64,000 nt of DNA, from contig JABYQN010000009.1 of the NCBI GenBank assembly GCA_022606135.1, forward strand, positions 25,001-89,000, given 5' to 3'. The notes beneath the pieces are model-generated. The model was not told the DNA's origin. It made no database searches and saw only the letters and a list, made by a program, of their open reading frames with translations. Source of the stretch: Fomes fomentarius (lineage: Eukaryota > Basidiomycota > Agaricomycetes > Polyporales > Polyporaceae). The position numbers and the translations under genes were made by a program. Below, in pieces: positions 49,592 through 60,944 of the stretch; position 1 is the first letter of the stretch, and each line of letters begins with the position of its first letter.

Positions 49592-50560
49592 GATATCCCG
49601 GAAGGTAGAGTATGGTGGGTGAGTCGAGGAAACTTCAGCAGACGTGGCTGACGACGTCCGGGAGCTTGAAGCTCCATCGAGGATCTCACGGTCCGAGTTG
49701 ACGAGTGGTGAGCGCTCGTTCGCGCGCTCTTGGACGAGAACACTCTTCTATTCCGCAGCATCTCTTCTCCGCTCTCCGCATGTCCGGGTCTCCTTCCCTT
49801 GATCTGACACTGTGAGTCTGTTGGGCATCTCATCTCGTTCTGTCGACTTATGGATATTGTATCACGTAAATGGCCTGTCAATGCCCCCGAATTCCACGCC
49901 CTAACCAGCGCGGTACGTAAGATATGATTGTAGAGTTTCCGATACCGGGGATGATCGGGTGATTCATGCCAGCACCATCACCGGCTGCGCTCGTCGAGCC
50001 ACGGGCTCATTTCTCGTGCCGATAAATGGCGCGGTTAATGACAGTCAGAATGTATCTTCCTTTGGTGGTAATTTGGAGCATCGTTGTGTACGCCCACTTA
50101 ACTTATGCCAACAGCCACTGATCCGGCCAAAATCATCCAGCGACGTATACCCCTTTCCAAGATCAACACAACGTCAACTTGATTGAGCAGTTGCCAGGGT
50201 GCAGTCCCCCCCGGTCATTGCTTTTGGTCGGATACTAAACAACGTGACATCAGTTGAGATTTATTCCACTCATGCAAAGAGGTCAAATCACATTTATTAG
50301 CGCACCGTCGCCGGAATGTGTTCGCCACTGACACCTACACAATTGGATATATCAAGCTGTCAAGACTCAGAACACACCAATGTCGGCCGCAAGTAGACAA
50401 GCGTTGACTCAACTACTAAGAGAACAGCTCATCTTGACTCCGGCGCGCACACAGCGCCACTGTCACTTCGGCCATCTCCAGCAGCATACTATATATGATA
50501 CAACACTCGTCCGTTGGGCTGAGCGCCCGCGTATCTCCTCTTACCACCCAGCTCACTAGC
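49592..50560. promoter_or_regulatory. Shared upstream region of the divergent P450 pair
   Basis: These 970 bp lie between the two P450 starts. A TATATATG word at 50489-50496 lies ~65 bp before the P450-B start. No coding sequence is seen. A shared regulator is plausible but no site is identified. Confidence 0.5.
50489..50496 (+). promoter_or_regulatory. Candidate TATA box of P450-B
   Basis: TATATATG within ATACTATATATGATACAAC lies ~65 bp upstream of the chosen ATG at 50561. It overlaps the other possible ATG at 50495, which is a reason to prefer 50561 as the start. Confidence 0.45.
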
Positions 50561-53020
50561 ATGTTTACAGATGGGTCGTTCTACCTCGCCATACTCGCTG
50601 GTCTCTGTCTGTGGAGATTTCTGAGCTTGCTTAGACCGAGATCTGTCATTAGTTCCCTTCCAGTACCAGTGGGTTATTTGACTTGTGGTCGGGTCCTCTC
50701 CGCAAGTTGATTCATGACTTAGCCCGCACCGCACTGGATATGGGGTCACGAGAAGGAGGTCTATGTCAACCAGCCCGGTCGCATGTTTAGGAAATGGGTG
50801 CAAGAGTTCGGCCAGACCTTCCGTATCAAGGCCGCACTAGGGGTAAGTCACTTCGCTGCTGAATTTATCTTACCGAGCTCATGTATTCTAGGCAAGCGAT
50901 GTGGTATGAAGCTTACTACAATTCATCTGAGGGCACTTTACTGATTTGCTATTAGCTCGTGATAAGTGATCCAGGAGCTATTGCTTACATATTACAGAGA
51001 CGTGTTTACCACTATCGTACGCCTTCGCGTTCTCAACGCGAGTACGATCTCAATCGATATTCATAGATCATAGCCAGGTTGTCCGCCCGCGCATTGCTCG
51101 CCTATTAGGTGAAGGTCTCGGATGGGTTGAGGGGGAAGCGGAACATAAGCGGATGCGGCAACTAGTGAGCCCTTCTCTTTCGTACGTTCTTCGATCATGT
51201 CCTCGGTGTGCGTGATCTGATCTGATCCCTTACCAGCCAGGAGAGCATCAGGGCAGTAACTCAGGACGTGCGATTAGGTGCATTACAGGTGTGTTCTCGT
51301 CATGACATAAATGCCATAGTCTCATGCGGTTCATATTGACAGGTACTTGACAAGCTCACACAACATGTGCAGTCGCAAAGGAAGAATGGACCAATCGATA
51401 TGGTTGAGTGGATGGCGAAGGCAACGTGAGCTCCTATGAAGATCGATTGAAAATTCCCACATTATCTGAATTGTTCCCTAGGCTCAACATCATAGGACGT
51501 GTTGTAAGTCTTCACACAGGCCTTGCAGGAGTGTGCTCACTTCAGCAGGCATTCGCATACGATTTTGAGAGTGGCGATAGCGAAGAAGCTCGGAAGATCA
51601 TCCAGAGCAGGCGCGATGGCGTGTCGTATACCATGAAGTACTCTGCATTCTTGGTGAGTCTGCAGAGTCTAGGGTCGGATTGTTGTCTCACATCAAAGTA
51701 GACTCTTATGCTCTTGCGACGTTTCCCTATTCTGAACAAATTGCCGATACCGGCGCTTCAAGCACAAGGCCTAGCCAAGGTGGCAGTACAGGTACACCAT
51801 TCACGTTGCCGCGAAGCTACTCACGTTGTAACTGACTTTGGCTGGACAGAACGGCGTTGCTCACGAGCTTGCAAGACGCACTCAGGAGCTTGCGAACAAT
51901 GGAAAGTCTATACAGAAGGACTTGTTGAGTAGGCTACGTCAGTACGGAGGCTTATGCTAGTGATTACGCCTACTCACGAGAAGCAGTGATAGCCAAGGCT
52001 TCCGGCAAAATATCCACAAAGGAATTGTATGAGCAGGTAGGTACACTATAAGCGTCGGTGTCAGGACAGGGCTGACCTTGTGCTCTAGATCTCCACGTTC
52101 ATGTGTGTGATGTTGTATGCATATGGTCCATGAGAACGATACTGATGTTCTTCAGCATATCGGGACACGAGACGACTACTCAGACACTCGCCTTTACCAT
52201 CTACGAATTGTCTCGCCATCCCGAAGCTCAAGAGCGTTTGCGAGAAGAGCTCCGCTCATTCAAGGATGAGCCTACCTACGACGACTTTGTGGCTCGTCTT
52301 CCATACCTCGATGCAGTCCTCAAAGAGACGTGAGTTAAACCGGTTTCATCCTCATACTCAGGACTTATAGATATATAGACTTCGACTGTACCCTGCGCTA
52401 GCCTACATGGAGCGCGTCTCCATGACTGAAGACACCATACTGCTTCGGAACCCCGTCACCCTCGACAATGGGCAGGTGATCACCGAGCTCCCAGTGAAGC
52501 CTGGCCAAGCGAGTATTCATATTTACAGTGCTTCCGTTCAGTCTGTACTGATACGATAGTGGCAGGTCGTATTGATTCCTATAATTGCAATTCATCGCAT
52601 GGACTCCGTATGGAAGGACCCTGACGTCTTCCGTCCAGAACGCTGGCTCGACGATCAACCCGCTCTGCATGATCGCTGCTCTGGATGGGCGAACACACTC
52701 GCGTTCAGCGACGGCCCAAGAAACTGCGTCGGTCTAAGGCTGGGTAAGTCACTCCAGCAGATTATACAATATCAACAACTCATGTTCTGCTGTCACCCCT
52801 CAAGCAATCTTCCAGTACAAGGTCAGTGTGACTCATGACTATGCGGAACTGTTCGTTCAAACGAGTTCACTAGGTTGTTCTCTCCTACTTTCTTCACCGC
52901 TTTGACATCCAGGACGCCAACATGGATATCAAATTGAAGATCTCGTCTAGCCTCCAGGCATGGGTCGTCGGGCGAGAGGAGATGGGGCCATATCTTCCGG
53001 CTGTGCTTGATATTCTCTGA
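50561..53020 (+). CDS. Cytochrome P450 monooxygenase (P450-B)
   Basis: The start MFTDGSFYLAILAGLCLWRF is a signal anchor. The join SSLP|PAPHWIWGHEKEVYVNQP gives the usual hinge. Later exons (several very short, e.g. GASDV) give LVISDPGAIAYIL, GEGLGWVEGEAEHKRMRQLV, the I-helix ISGHETTTQTLAFTIYELSR, LPYLDAVLKETLRLYPALAY (ExxR), WKDPDVFRPERWLDD, the haem loop LAFSDGPRNCVGLRL and a C-terminal SSLQAWVVGREEMGPYLPAV to the stop at 53018-53020. All catalytic motifs are intact. The architecture of many small exons resembles the CYP5037/CYP5150-type P450s of mushrooms; the exact family cannot be assigned by eye. Part of the 51030-51090 join (after VYHYR) is uncertain. It probably acts in the ER on a hydrophobic metabolite. 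Confidence 0.9.
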
Positions 53021-53169
53021 GAACGTACTCTCGGAGACGATTTCGTCTACTACTTGCTATGTGTCTCTACGGCTTAGAAACCAACACCCTGTTGAGGCAA
53101 CTTCCACGATAGCAAACATATATATGAGATAAGGCAAACTATAGAGTGCAACTGATCATTGAACGGAAA

Positions 53170-55353
53170 TCATGCAGAGTCCGTAGAACGGGTAGCCTTC
53201 TGATCATAGTGATTTGTTTCTTGCACATACGACTTATCCACCTTGATGCTAATCGCAGTGGTGCTTGCCGGGTTTTCCTATGGGAGCGCCATTTGTAACA
53301 GATGTGAATGGGTAGTAGGGGTGACTCACGAAGGGTACATTCCAGCTTCCAGACACGTCATTAGGAGACCGGGGCAAGGTCTTGAGCTCCAGCCCGCCTA
53401 GATGTTCATCAATCGCATCCACGAGACCCTTCGCAACGTGCTTGCGTGAATTCAGACTGCCGCCAATATGGGAGATCCGGGAATCAACTTGATATGCTTC
53501 TGACAAGAAAGAACCACTCACATTGCGAGGAATGAGTTAGCATAGACTGAGAGAGGTATGCTCAGATATTGACAATGATCGGATGAGGAGTCAGTGACAC
53601 ACCTCTGGTGGCAGTCATATTCGATCCGACGTAGTAGGTTTTGCCTGGAAATGCCACAGACTTTTTCGAGGTCAACGAGCAGCGGGACTCAGCTCAGCAG
53701 CCTGCTTACCAGGGAGAATGTGATGATAGAGCATAGCCTGTGTGCACTGAAGTCAACTCTTGATGCAATGACCGTGGTCATAGTGATAGGTCTCACGCAG
53801 TGAGCACTCCTGCATGTGAAGTGTGATCAAGAAGTTCTGGTGAGACGCATCATTTTGTACACTACCTGTCTCGATTGTGTACAGGACAAGGTGCTTGACC
53901 ATCGTATCCGTTCTGATAAGCCGCAAGAGGTTGATCGCAGTGTGGAATGGAAGGGTGGAAATACTTACTTCCTAAATCCAGTACGACTTGTACCGAGAAT
54001 CCAGACCAGAGTGACACTCAAAAGAACGTCCGCAGGCAGCGCGCATCCATTGAGGGCGGATATCATCCACTGTATATGATGTGTTACGATGACCCGAACA
54101 GAGCAGGAGAGGCTTGAGCCATACCGTTATTTTCTTGAACTGGAACGTGAACGGATTTAAAAAGCTAATAGCTGTGGGAGTATACAGAGCCGACAATGCA
54201 TAGCGTACATGGCGACCTACGTCCTGATAGTGACACCTACAAAATGGCATTAAATTAGTGACACTTGACAGGTCTCGGTAGAGTATGCCATGCTCACCAA
54301 GGCCAAAAGCTGCACAGTGCGTGCGATGAGGAGTGTGTGCGATCAACATATGTTTGGAGCCAATGCTTGTATACACACCTAGCTCCGCAAGAATCAAAAC
54401 GGACTACACATGGTCGTCAGTCAGTAAAAGGAGCATCTGGAAAGAGAGACCCACTATGACTGAGATTACGAAGACATAGATTGGGGTGTGTCGCACTATG
54501 CGTGCGTAAGCAACGTCAAATAAACTTGCATCATATAGATGCACTTACGAACGTAGATTCTCCATATGTAGAATCTACTGATGTCGTCAATATTGCATCC
54601 GCAGAGGATAGCTCGAGCCTCACGTCTGAACCATGACCATGGACCCAGCCTAGACTCTCGACCTGTACGTATCATTAAGTAATACCTATGCTTGGGTATA
54701 CGTACCTGAAGTACGGACAAAATCTGATGTAGCTTGATGTCAGAATTGCGTTACAGAGCAAGGTGATAGGAGCTGCTCACGTTGAGAGACCTGTGGAATG
54801 TGACGACTCTCTGTTCGACACTTTCTAGTAGTCAAGATAAAGGACGTACTCACCACGAGTTATGGACAAGTGATTCCGGATGATTGTAGTTGGTAACCAA
54901 GAAGAAATAACTGCGCTATACAGATCAGCAGAATGAGTTGAAAAGTATTCGAATGATGCATCACATGGCGTGTATCGCGGCAACTGAGTGGACAGTTTCA
55001 ATGACCCTAATGACGGAGTGAGGACTGCGTCATAGCATTGCATAGGTGTCATTCAATTTCTCACATCATGAGGGTGACCTTGAAATGCTAGCATGAGACG
55101 CATGAGGATACCTCTAAGGAGGTTGAACCCACCCAGATTTTCAAAAACAGTCTATCCTTCGGATACTTCACGGAGTACACTAGTGTCTGTTGAACGGCCA
55201 TGCCGTACAATCTGAAGTGATACGAGCTATTCACCAGAGACGGTGCGTAAGTGAGACAGAAACTCACATAAGGCTGAATGATGCCCCAAGGACCGCGCTA
55301 CCAAACGCATCTGAGATGGAAATATCGGTCGGGATGGGCAGAGAGGAGGACAT
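53170..55353 (-). CDS. DUF6534 family multi-pass membrane protein (copy 1)
   Basis: Exon 1, MSSSLPIPTDISISDAFGSA, then LGASFSLM, splices to LYGMAVQQTLVYSVKYPKDR, the DUF6534 signature opening. Further exons give RVIETVHSVAAIHAIYFFLV (join AT|T), NYNHPESLVHNSW, SRFYIWRIYV, HTPIYVFVISVIVGLSFQML, NGCALPADVLLSVTLVWILG, TSRTGFRK, DTMVKHLVLYTIETGVLTA, SIITFSL, KTYYVGSNMTATR and VYANSFLAILNSRKHV. A last intron from SGSWN leads to ENPASTTAISIKVDKSYVQE and a stop at 53170. It has about seven TM helices. The family is widespread and multiplied in Agaricomycetes and has no known function to me. It has at least ten small exons with clean borders. A second member lies three genes on. Confidence 0.85.
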
Positions 55354-56090
55354 GGCGTTGTCGTGACACGGTAGGCGAGGACAGATGGTAGGGAGTTAGA
55401 CCAGACTGTTACTAATATACGGTCATATACTCATGGCAGCTACGGACGTTCTGGGAGGTGTCAGGCGAAGTCCGCAGGAACTTCGGAAGTGCATGTATAT
55501 GGCGTCTATCAGAAATCAGCGCAACCTGCACCGTTCTGTGGGCATGAATTGGCAGAAGAGCAATGATTGCTGTCGGAATGCCGTGTTCTGCTCTATCCCC
55601 CTTTCCTATCAGCAGCCTGATATCAGCTCGAGCGAATCTAGGGCTTCGAGATGCCCATGCACCGCCAGTGAACATCTGCCGGCATCTATCATTTTGGATC
55701 CGTCTATGATCCGGCCGCTATGTAGTAGGGCACACGTACCAGCCTGTGCTACACGGAGCGCAACCGTCTGACATATGGTGTGTTCTTCTGTGCGTCCAGC
55801 ATCAGACTTCCCCAGCATCATCAACAATCACCGGAGAAAACGTATCAGGGAGACGCGATTTGAAGTTGCACCGACTCACACGCTTGCCTTCTGTCGTGTG
55901 CTTGAGGTATCTTCCTTGTGGACTCATCACTAGTACTACCTCCTAATCGTCCCCTTTATATACATGTAAGACAGTTTTGCATGACTACCTGTAATCATAC
56001 AGGTTGCTTAATGTGGCCGGCCTTCACACCAAACCTCGTTCGGTAGCTGCATCCAACTCGTGACCCATCCGTCTATGTACTACATGCGCA
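55354..56090. other. Intergenic region, candidate cluster
   Basis: This spacer between the DUF6534 copy 1 start and the methyltransferase stop shows no gene. A CTTTATATACATG word lies near 55956-55967 but on the plus strand, with no gene following it. Confidence 0.45.
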
Positions 56091-57234
56091 CTACTTCTTG
56101 ACTGCCACACAGTATCTCACGGGTGACACTGCTCCTTCTTCTTGCATCCCTTCCTCAACCTGCTTCAATGCGACCTCTAAATCCTCCTGTTCCCTAATTA
56201 CCGTACCGTTTGTTGCAAGAAGCTTCCCTTTCGACATCAACACTCCACCTGTATGTCTAAATATGCCGCGCATATTCTCGAGGGTGAACTGCTCGTATTG
56301 CGCCATACCTTCAACCTGGCGGCAGCACTTTCCCCATGGCGCCAAAGACCTCTTTGTGTCTATGACCTCGAATCCGGCTTCCGTCAGAAGAGATGGTAGG
56401 AGATGAGTTAGACTGCGTTACTAGTTAGGACAGTGACGGCGTGAATTGAGTGTCGATGACCGTACTCACTTGGTTACCACGCCATTCTCAATAGCGCATC
56501 CCGTGTACATCCGGTTGCCTTGTGCGATCCATCCGGTACCTCCCATTATGTCTTCAAGGTCTTGTACTGAAGCATCTTCAGGTGGAACCGCGTCATAGTG
56601 ATAAAGCACCGGGTCTGTCTCCTCAATGAGGAAGAAGCCCCCTAGCTCTGCGATACAGGTGAGTGATACCTCCGATAACTTCTTAAATGACACCGCTCAC
56701 TCATCACGTTATGTATCTTTGATAGCGCAGTTCCCCAGCCCTCCTTGGTGAGACAGGAGACAAGTAGGCTGACATGGACCAGGTCAAATCTTCCCTGCAT
56801 GTCGGCAGGAAAAGGCTTGACGACATCTTGTTGGAAAGTTGTGATACCAGCCTGATCGAGGGTTGTCTTGTCGTGAAAGAACCTTGTGTTGATGTCACAT
56901 GCAGAAAGGAATATAGGCAGTGAAGGATGGTTGGTGACAGTATGCTGGAGACGTTGGGCCACTTCTGTCATGCTGGACAAGTCAAGTGTCCAAGCACAGG
57001 TTCCCGCAGCCACATCAAGCACGTCGCTGATGCACGACAGGTCGAGGCTCTTGGGAACTGCGTCTGACCATCCCATGGCACTCCTCTTGTAGAGGTACTG
57101 GGACTGCAATCTATAGCGAGGTAGAGTTAGCGTGAGCTCACATCTCATACTAGAAGAGAATGCAAATGAAGAGTATCTGACCTCGCTTTCTCGCAGTCTC
57201 CAACCGGTATAACGTACCGCAAGCTCTCAGCCAT
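56091..57234 (-). CDS. SAM-dependent methyltransferase
   Basis: The start MAESLRYVIPVGDCEKAR splices to LQSQYLYKRSAMGWSDAVPK. Motif I is VLDVAAGTCAWTLDLS, the post-I acidic region is ACDINTRFFHD, then GITTFQQDVVKPFPADMQGR with FDLVHVSLLVSCL (motif II/III). Later exons give GGFFLIEETDPVL, GGTGWIAQGNRMYTGC, LTHLLPSLLTEAGFEVIDTK and the C-terminal PVRYCVAVKK. The layout is that of fungal class I methyltransferases distantly like LaeA or UbiE types. Motif I is unusual: AAGTC where GTGTG or GAGTG is typical, so two of the three glycines are replaced. It may still bind SAM. In this context it is a candidate O- or C-methylating tailoring enzyme; the substrate is unknown. Confidence 0.85.
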
Positions 57235-58305
57235 GGTAACGTTCTGTATCTGGTTTGAGCTCGGGACCATGCGCAGGTGCATAGAATATGACATTGTCGG
57301 ATACATATACACTTTAGTATCCGCCTCGGAAGCGCATGCTATACGGTTGACAGATCGCAAGGTTGTGATATGTAAGCATTGCATCCGTAGTCCGACAGAG
57401 AGGTTGATGATCAGTCCGCCAGGCGTGAGTTCGTGCTAATTCGGGCCAGCGCTGTGCGCTCATACACTAACAAGGATTGAGCGCTTCGCTCGAGGTGTCA
57501 GTTACAAACCCACAGACGGAGACGAGCAACCTTCCGGACTGTCGGTGTGGGAGGTGAGTTTTCCGAGGTGTGCTTGAATGTTCCCAGACGTAACTCCGCT
57601 CTTCTATGCTGTGTTCTGCAGACCCTCGTATCATGCAACATGAATGAACCCTGTGTCGCACAGGTTTCTGGGTTACTTGAGTTGGGAATGAGAACCCTGA
57701 ACAGGCACCTTTTTCTCATCTCTACTGTCGAGGAACAGGTTCAACTCCGATGCTAGCTTCCTTGTCTTTATAAATGTGACCCCAGCGTAGTCTTGATGTT
57801 ATTGTTGTAGGATATACTCAAAATACTGTGCTGTAAGCCTCCGAGCCTAGATATGAGAGGAGGTTGTAATCTTGCTCTTTGGATCACTTCGAGTTGCGGC
57901 TGATCACCGTCTGACAGATGGTATGGCACTCGATTGTTTCATGATACAGATTCAGCGCTGACAGCCTTAAGCGCAGGGTAATAGGTTATGAGATAGCAAG
58001 CCTAGGAGTGCTCCGAGTTGCAGGTACGCTGGTACTGAGCTCGAGCCGCATCACTGCGGCACAGACCTGTTCGTACAATATTTACTCAGTCCCTTAGTAC
58101 GACATTCAATCAACCCATCTTACTATAACTTTTAGTGCGCTATGCTCAAACATTGTATGATTAAAATGCACCACAATTCTCAACGCCCCAAGGGACTCTT
58201 TAGTTGTCTCGAATATCAATACTATATTACTCGGTAGGAGCCCCCATAAATAGCATCCATGTCACGATAACGCCTCTTGAGTCGTATAGTGTAGGCTCAT
58301 ACAAG
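57235..58305. other. Intergenic region, candidate cluster
   Basis: These ~1.07 kb lie upstream of the methyltransferase and downstream of DUF6534 copy 2. Short open frames (57467-57756) overlap antisense and show no domain. I see nothing else. Confidence 0.45.
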
Positions 58306-60452
58306 TCACGACACCAGTACATTGTTCTTCCGGTCCAAGTCCTCAATGGGGTAGCGTCTTGCAGAGTCGCTCACTTGCTCCCTAGTCACCTTGATATCAA
58401 GAATTTGCTCCCGTTGTTCTCCTTCATCTTCAGTCTCCTATGTGGTAAATGTGAGAGGTGTGCGTGGTTATCACAATCCAGCCTGACTTACCTGCCTAGC
58501 ACGATGCCGAGACATCGGCACACGCGCACTCAGAGCCGAAGGCGGTAATGCTTCTAATGTGTAAGTGTTGAGTGCGTCAAACTCGTCCACCATCTTGTTG
58601 GCGAGCATTTGACGCGAGTTTAGCCTGCGCAGGGTCCACGTTAAGTAGACTGTGACTCTACCACATCTCGGGACGTACATGGCGAGAAATGTATTCGAAT
58701 ACACTACGCGACAACTTATGTGAGTGACTGGGTGGACGGCAGTCGGAGAGCTGTGAGCTCGAGCTTACCTTTAGTGCCACAAAGGGACATACCGATGTAG
58801 TATGATGTTTCAGGAGATGCGAGACTCTATGATCGGAAGTTCAATGACGATCCTAGGAGTTGTGAGTACTATCAACAGTACTCACAAGAATCAAGGTGGT
58901 AGCCGTGACTATTCCAGTCAAAAGACCTGGATCGATCATGAGTGCCCGGTTGCTAAGGCAGTCTATGGAATGACAGACCAGTGTTGATGGTATAGAGGAC
59001 CAGAGTCTTGATGAGCGAGTCTGAGCTGTCATCGGGGATTATCTGTGCTCGCGGTCATATCAGTGCACAGGAATGTGTAGGCATACCGTCTAAAACCAGT
59101 CTTGCTTCGTACAAGGATGAAGATAAGCCCAGTTGTCAGAATGACGTCTGTCGGGATCGCGCAAGCATTGATGGCAATGATCAGCCACTTTCACCAATGA
59201 CGCATGTTAGGGGCATCGTTTTGAGTAATGAGAGAATCGAAATAACCTTGAACCGGTTGAACTCGAAGGTGAACGTATTTTGGAATCTGAAGATAGGCTG
59301 AATAGATGGTCAGAATATAGAAGAGACAGTTTTGCACTCACGGCTTCACCGCGGCCGCTGAGTATGGATGTAAGTATGTGTATGATAATGATTCCCATCT
59401 GATCCTCACCGATACTAAACCCTGTGTTTGCATAACGGTCAGAAGCAGTCCCACTTCGACCAACATGAGAGGACGCACCGAGTTCTGCAGCCATGAGAAT
59501 TGCCTAAGAATGACTTAGCAAGAATTGAGTGAGAAATAGATATCAAAGCATACAGAAACAACACAAATGCCAAAGCTCCACCGGGGCCGGACTAGATGGA
59601 TCGTCTGAGTAGTCGATCATCACATCGATAGCACAAGGTCACATACTGAGAACAATCCGCCTTGCATAGAATCTGTGAACACCGTCGTAAGATCAAGTAC
59701 AACTGGAGCTGCAAGAGAGCAACCTACGCCTGACAGAGTATCATCGCCACTGCCTATTAGATGGATGTGTCAATATGATGTTGATAGCTGAGAAAGAAGG
59801 GCACGAGCCTGAAGGGGGGCCAACAACTATACAGTCGGCTGCGAGTGAGCTACGATATCATGATACACGGATTACCAACTTGAAGACACCCACGTTCAGC
59901 GACCTGTAGCTTATGAGCAGGGCTCAGGTATAGAATTGATGTAGCTCACCAGATGTTTTTGATGAGAACTTCGGGATGGGAGTAATTTGATACGAGAAAG
60001 TAATAGCTGACCAGCAGTGAGTTATATATCTACAGTAGGGATGATTTCTCGTACCATGGGTGAACGGAGAACAAGCTGTGAAGAGTCTCAGCAACTCTAT
60101 GATCCAATCATTAGTATGGCTCAATCATCATATGGGACACGATAGCAAACACAGTACATGATTGTCGTGACCTGCAGATCAAGATGTTAGCTAATGTGGA
60201 GGAAGTGGTACACAAGCCACAAGCTTACCCAAGCCTTGAGTATGCCATCGTCTTTCGTGTATGTGCGGAAATAAAAGATGGCTTGCTGCATGGTCATACC
60301 GTAGAGTCTGATGATTGAAAGATCAGCACTGTTCCAGGGCCAGGAGAACGCATCACTAACACTAATCCAAGCATAGTCCCAATGAATACAGCTCCGAGAG
60401 TCGGATTTAGATCTGCTGGAGTGGAAGCACTAGGCTCCGGAAGAGATTGCAT
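58306..60452 (-). CDS. DUF6534 family multi-pass membrane protein (copy 2)
   Basis: Exon 1, MQSLPEPSASTPADLNPTLG, then AVFIGTMLGLV, splices to LYGMTMQQAIFYFRTYTKDD, the same opening and exon border as copy 1. Recognisable later blocks are YFLVSNYSHPEVLIKNIW and VYSNTFLAM, the latter joined to LNSRQMLANKMVDEF. A last exon gives ETEDEGEQREQILDIKVTRE and ends RKNNVLVS at 58306. The middle exons (58700-59930) follow the copy 1 order but are less clear to me. Copies 1 and 2 share gene structure yet differ widely in sequence, so they are old paralogues, not a recent duplication. Function unknown; possibly receptor-like or transport-related. Confidence 0.78.
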
Positions 60453-60944
60453 AACGGCGGTAACTGGCATGAAATGAGTAGAGTGCTTTCTCTATGTGCT
60501 CTAACGAATCTTTTTATCAGCTGGCCCTGAGAATTTTCATCAAGCAGCTTTCCCTCGAAGAGCATGTGACGATGGGGCACTGGGACTCCGGGATACATGC
60601 ACAGATCTGACCCGAGTATCACTGTATCTGAGGCGCTACCCCGGGAGAAAACATCTTGACTGTTGCATGATGCGCTCAACTCTACTCTCACGCCGACAGT
60701 TGGAATGGAAGGAGTTGACACGCTTCCCGACTCAAGCGTAGCGCTATATCACGACAGTGCGCCGGCTATGATGGCCCTGTATCGAGCGGCCACACGATTC
60801 TTGAGGATGTGTTGAGAATATGTCACTTACGTACTAGACATGCAATCAGCTGAATAGGAGTGTTAGAATGTCGGGGCTGGATTTGATAGATATAGGGGTG
60901 GATATACAGTGCAATCGAACTCGTAGATAATCATATGAAGCATG
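60453..60944. other. Intergenic region, candidate cluster
   Basis: This is the upstream region of DUF6534 copy 2 and the 3' flank of the UbiA gene. No gene is seen. Confidence 0.45.

Noticed and set aside
50495..50560. Upstream ATG for P450-B at 50495
   Set aside because: It sits on the likely TATA element and adds a polar leader before the hydrophobic anchor; the ATG at 50561 gives a normal signal anchor.
53249..53521. Separate small minus-strand gene
   Set aside because: It is the penultimate exon of DUF6534 copy 1 read through its last intron; joining at SGSWN to ENPASTTAISIKV gives a family-like C-terminus.
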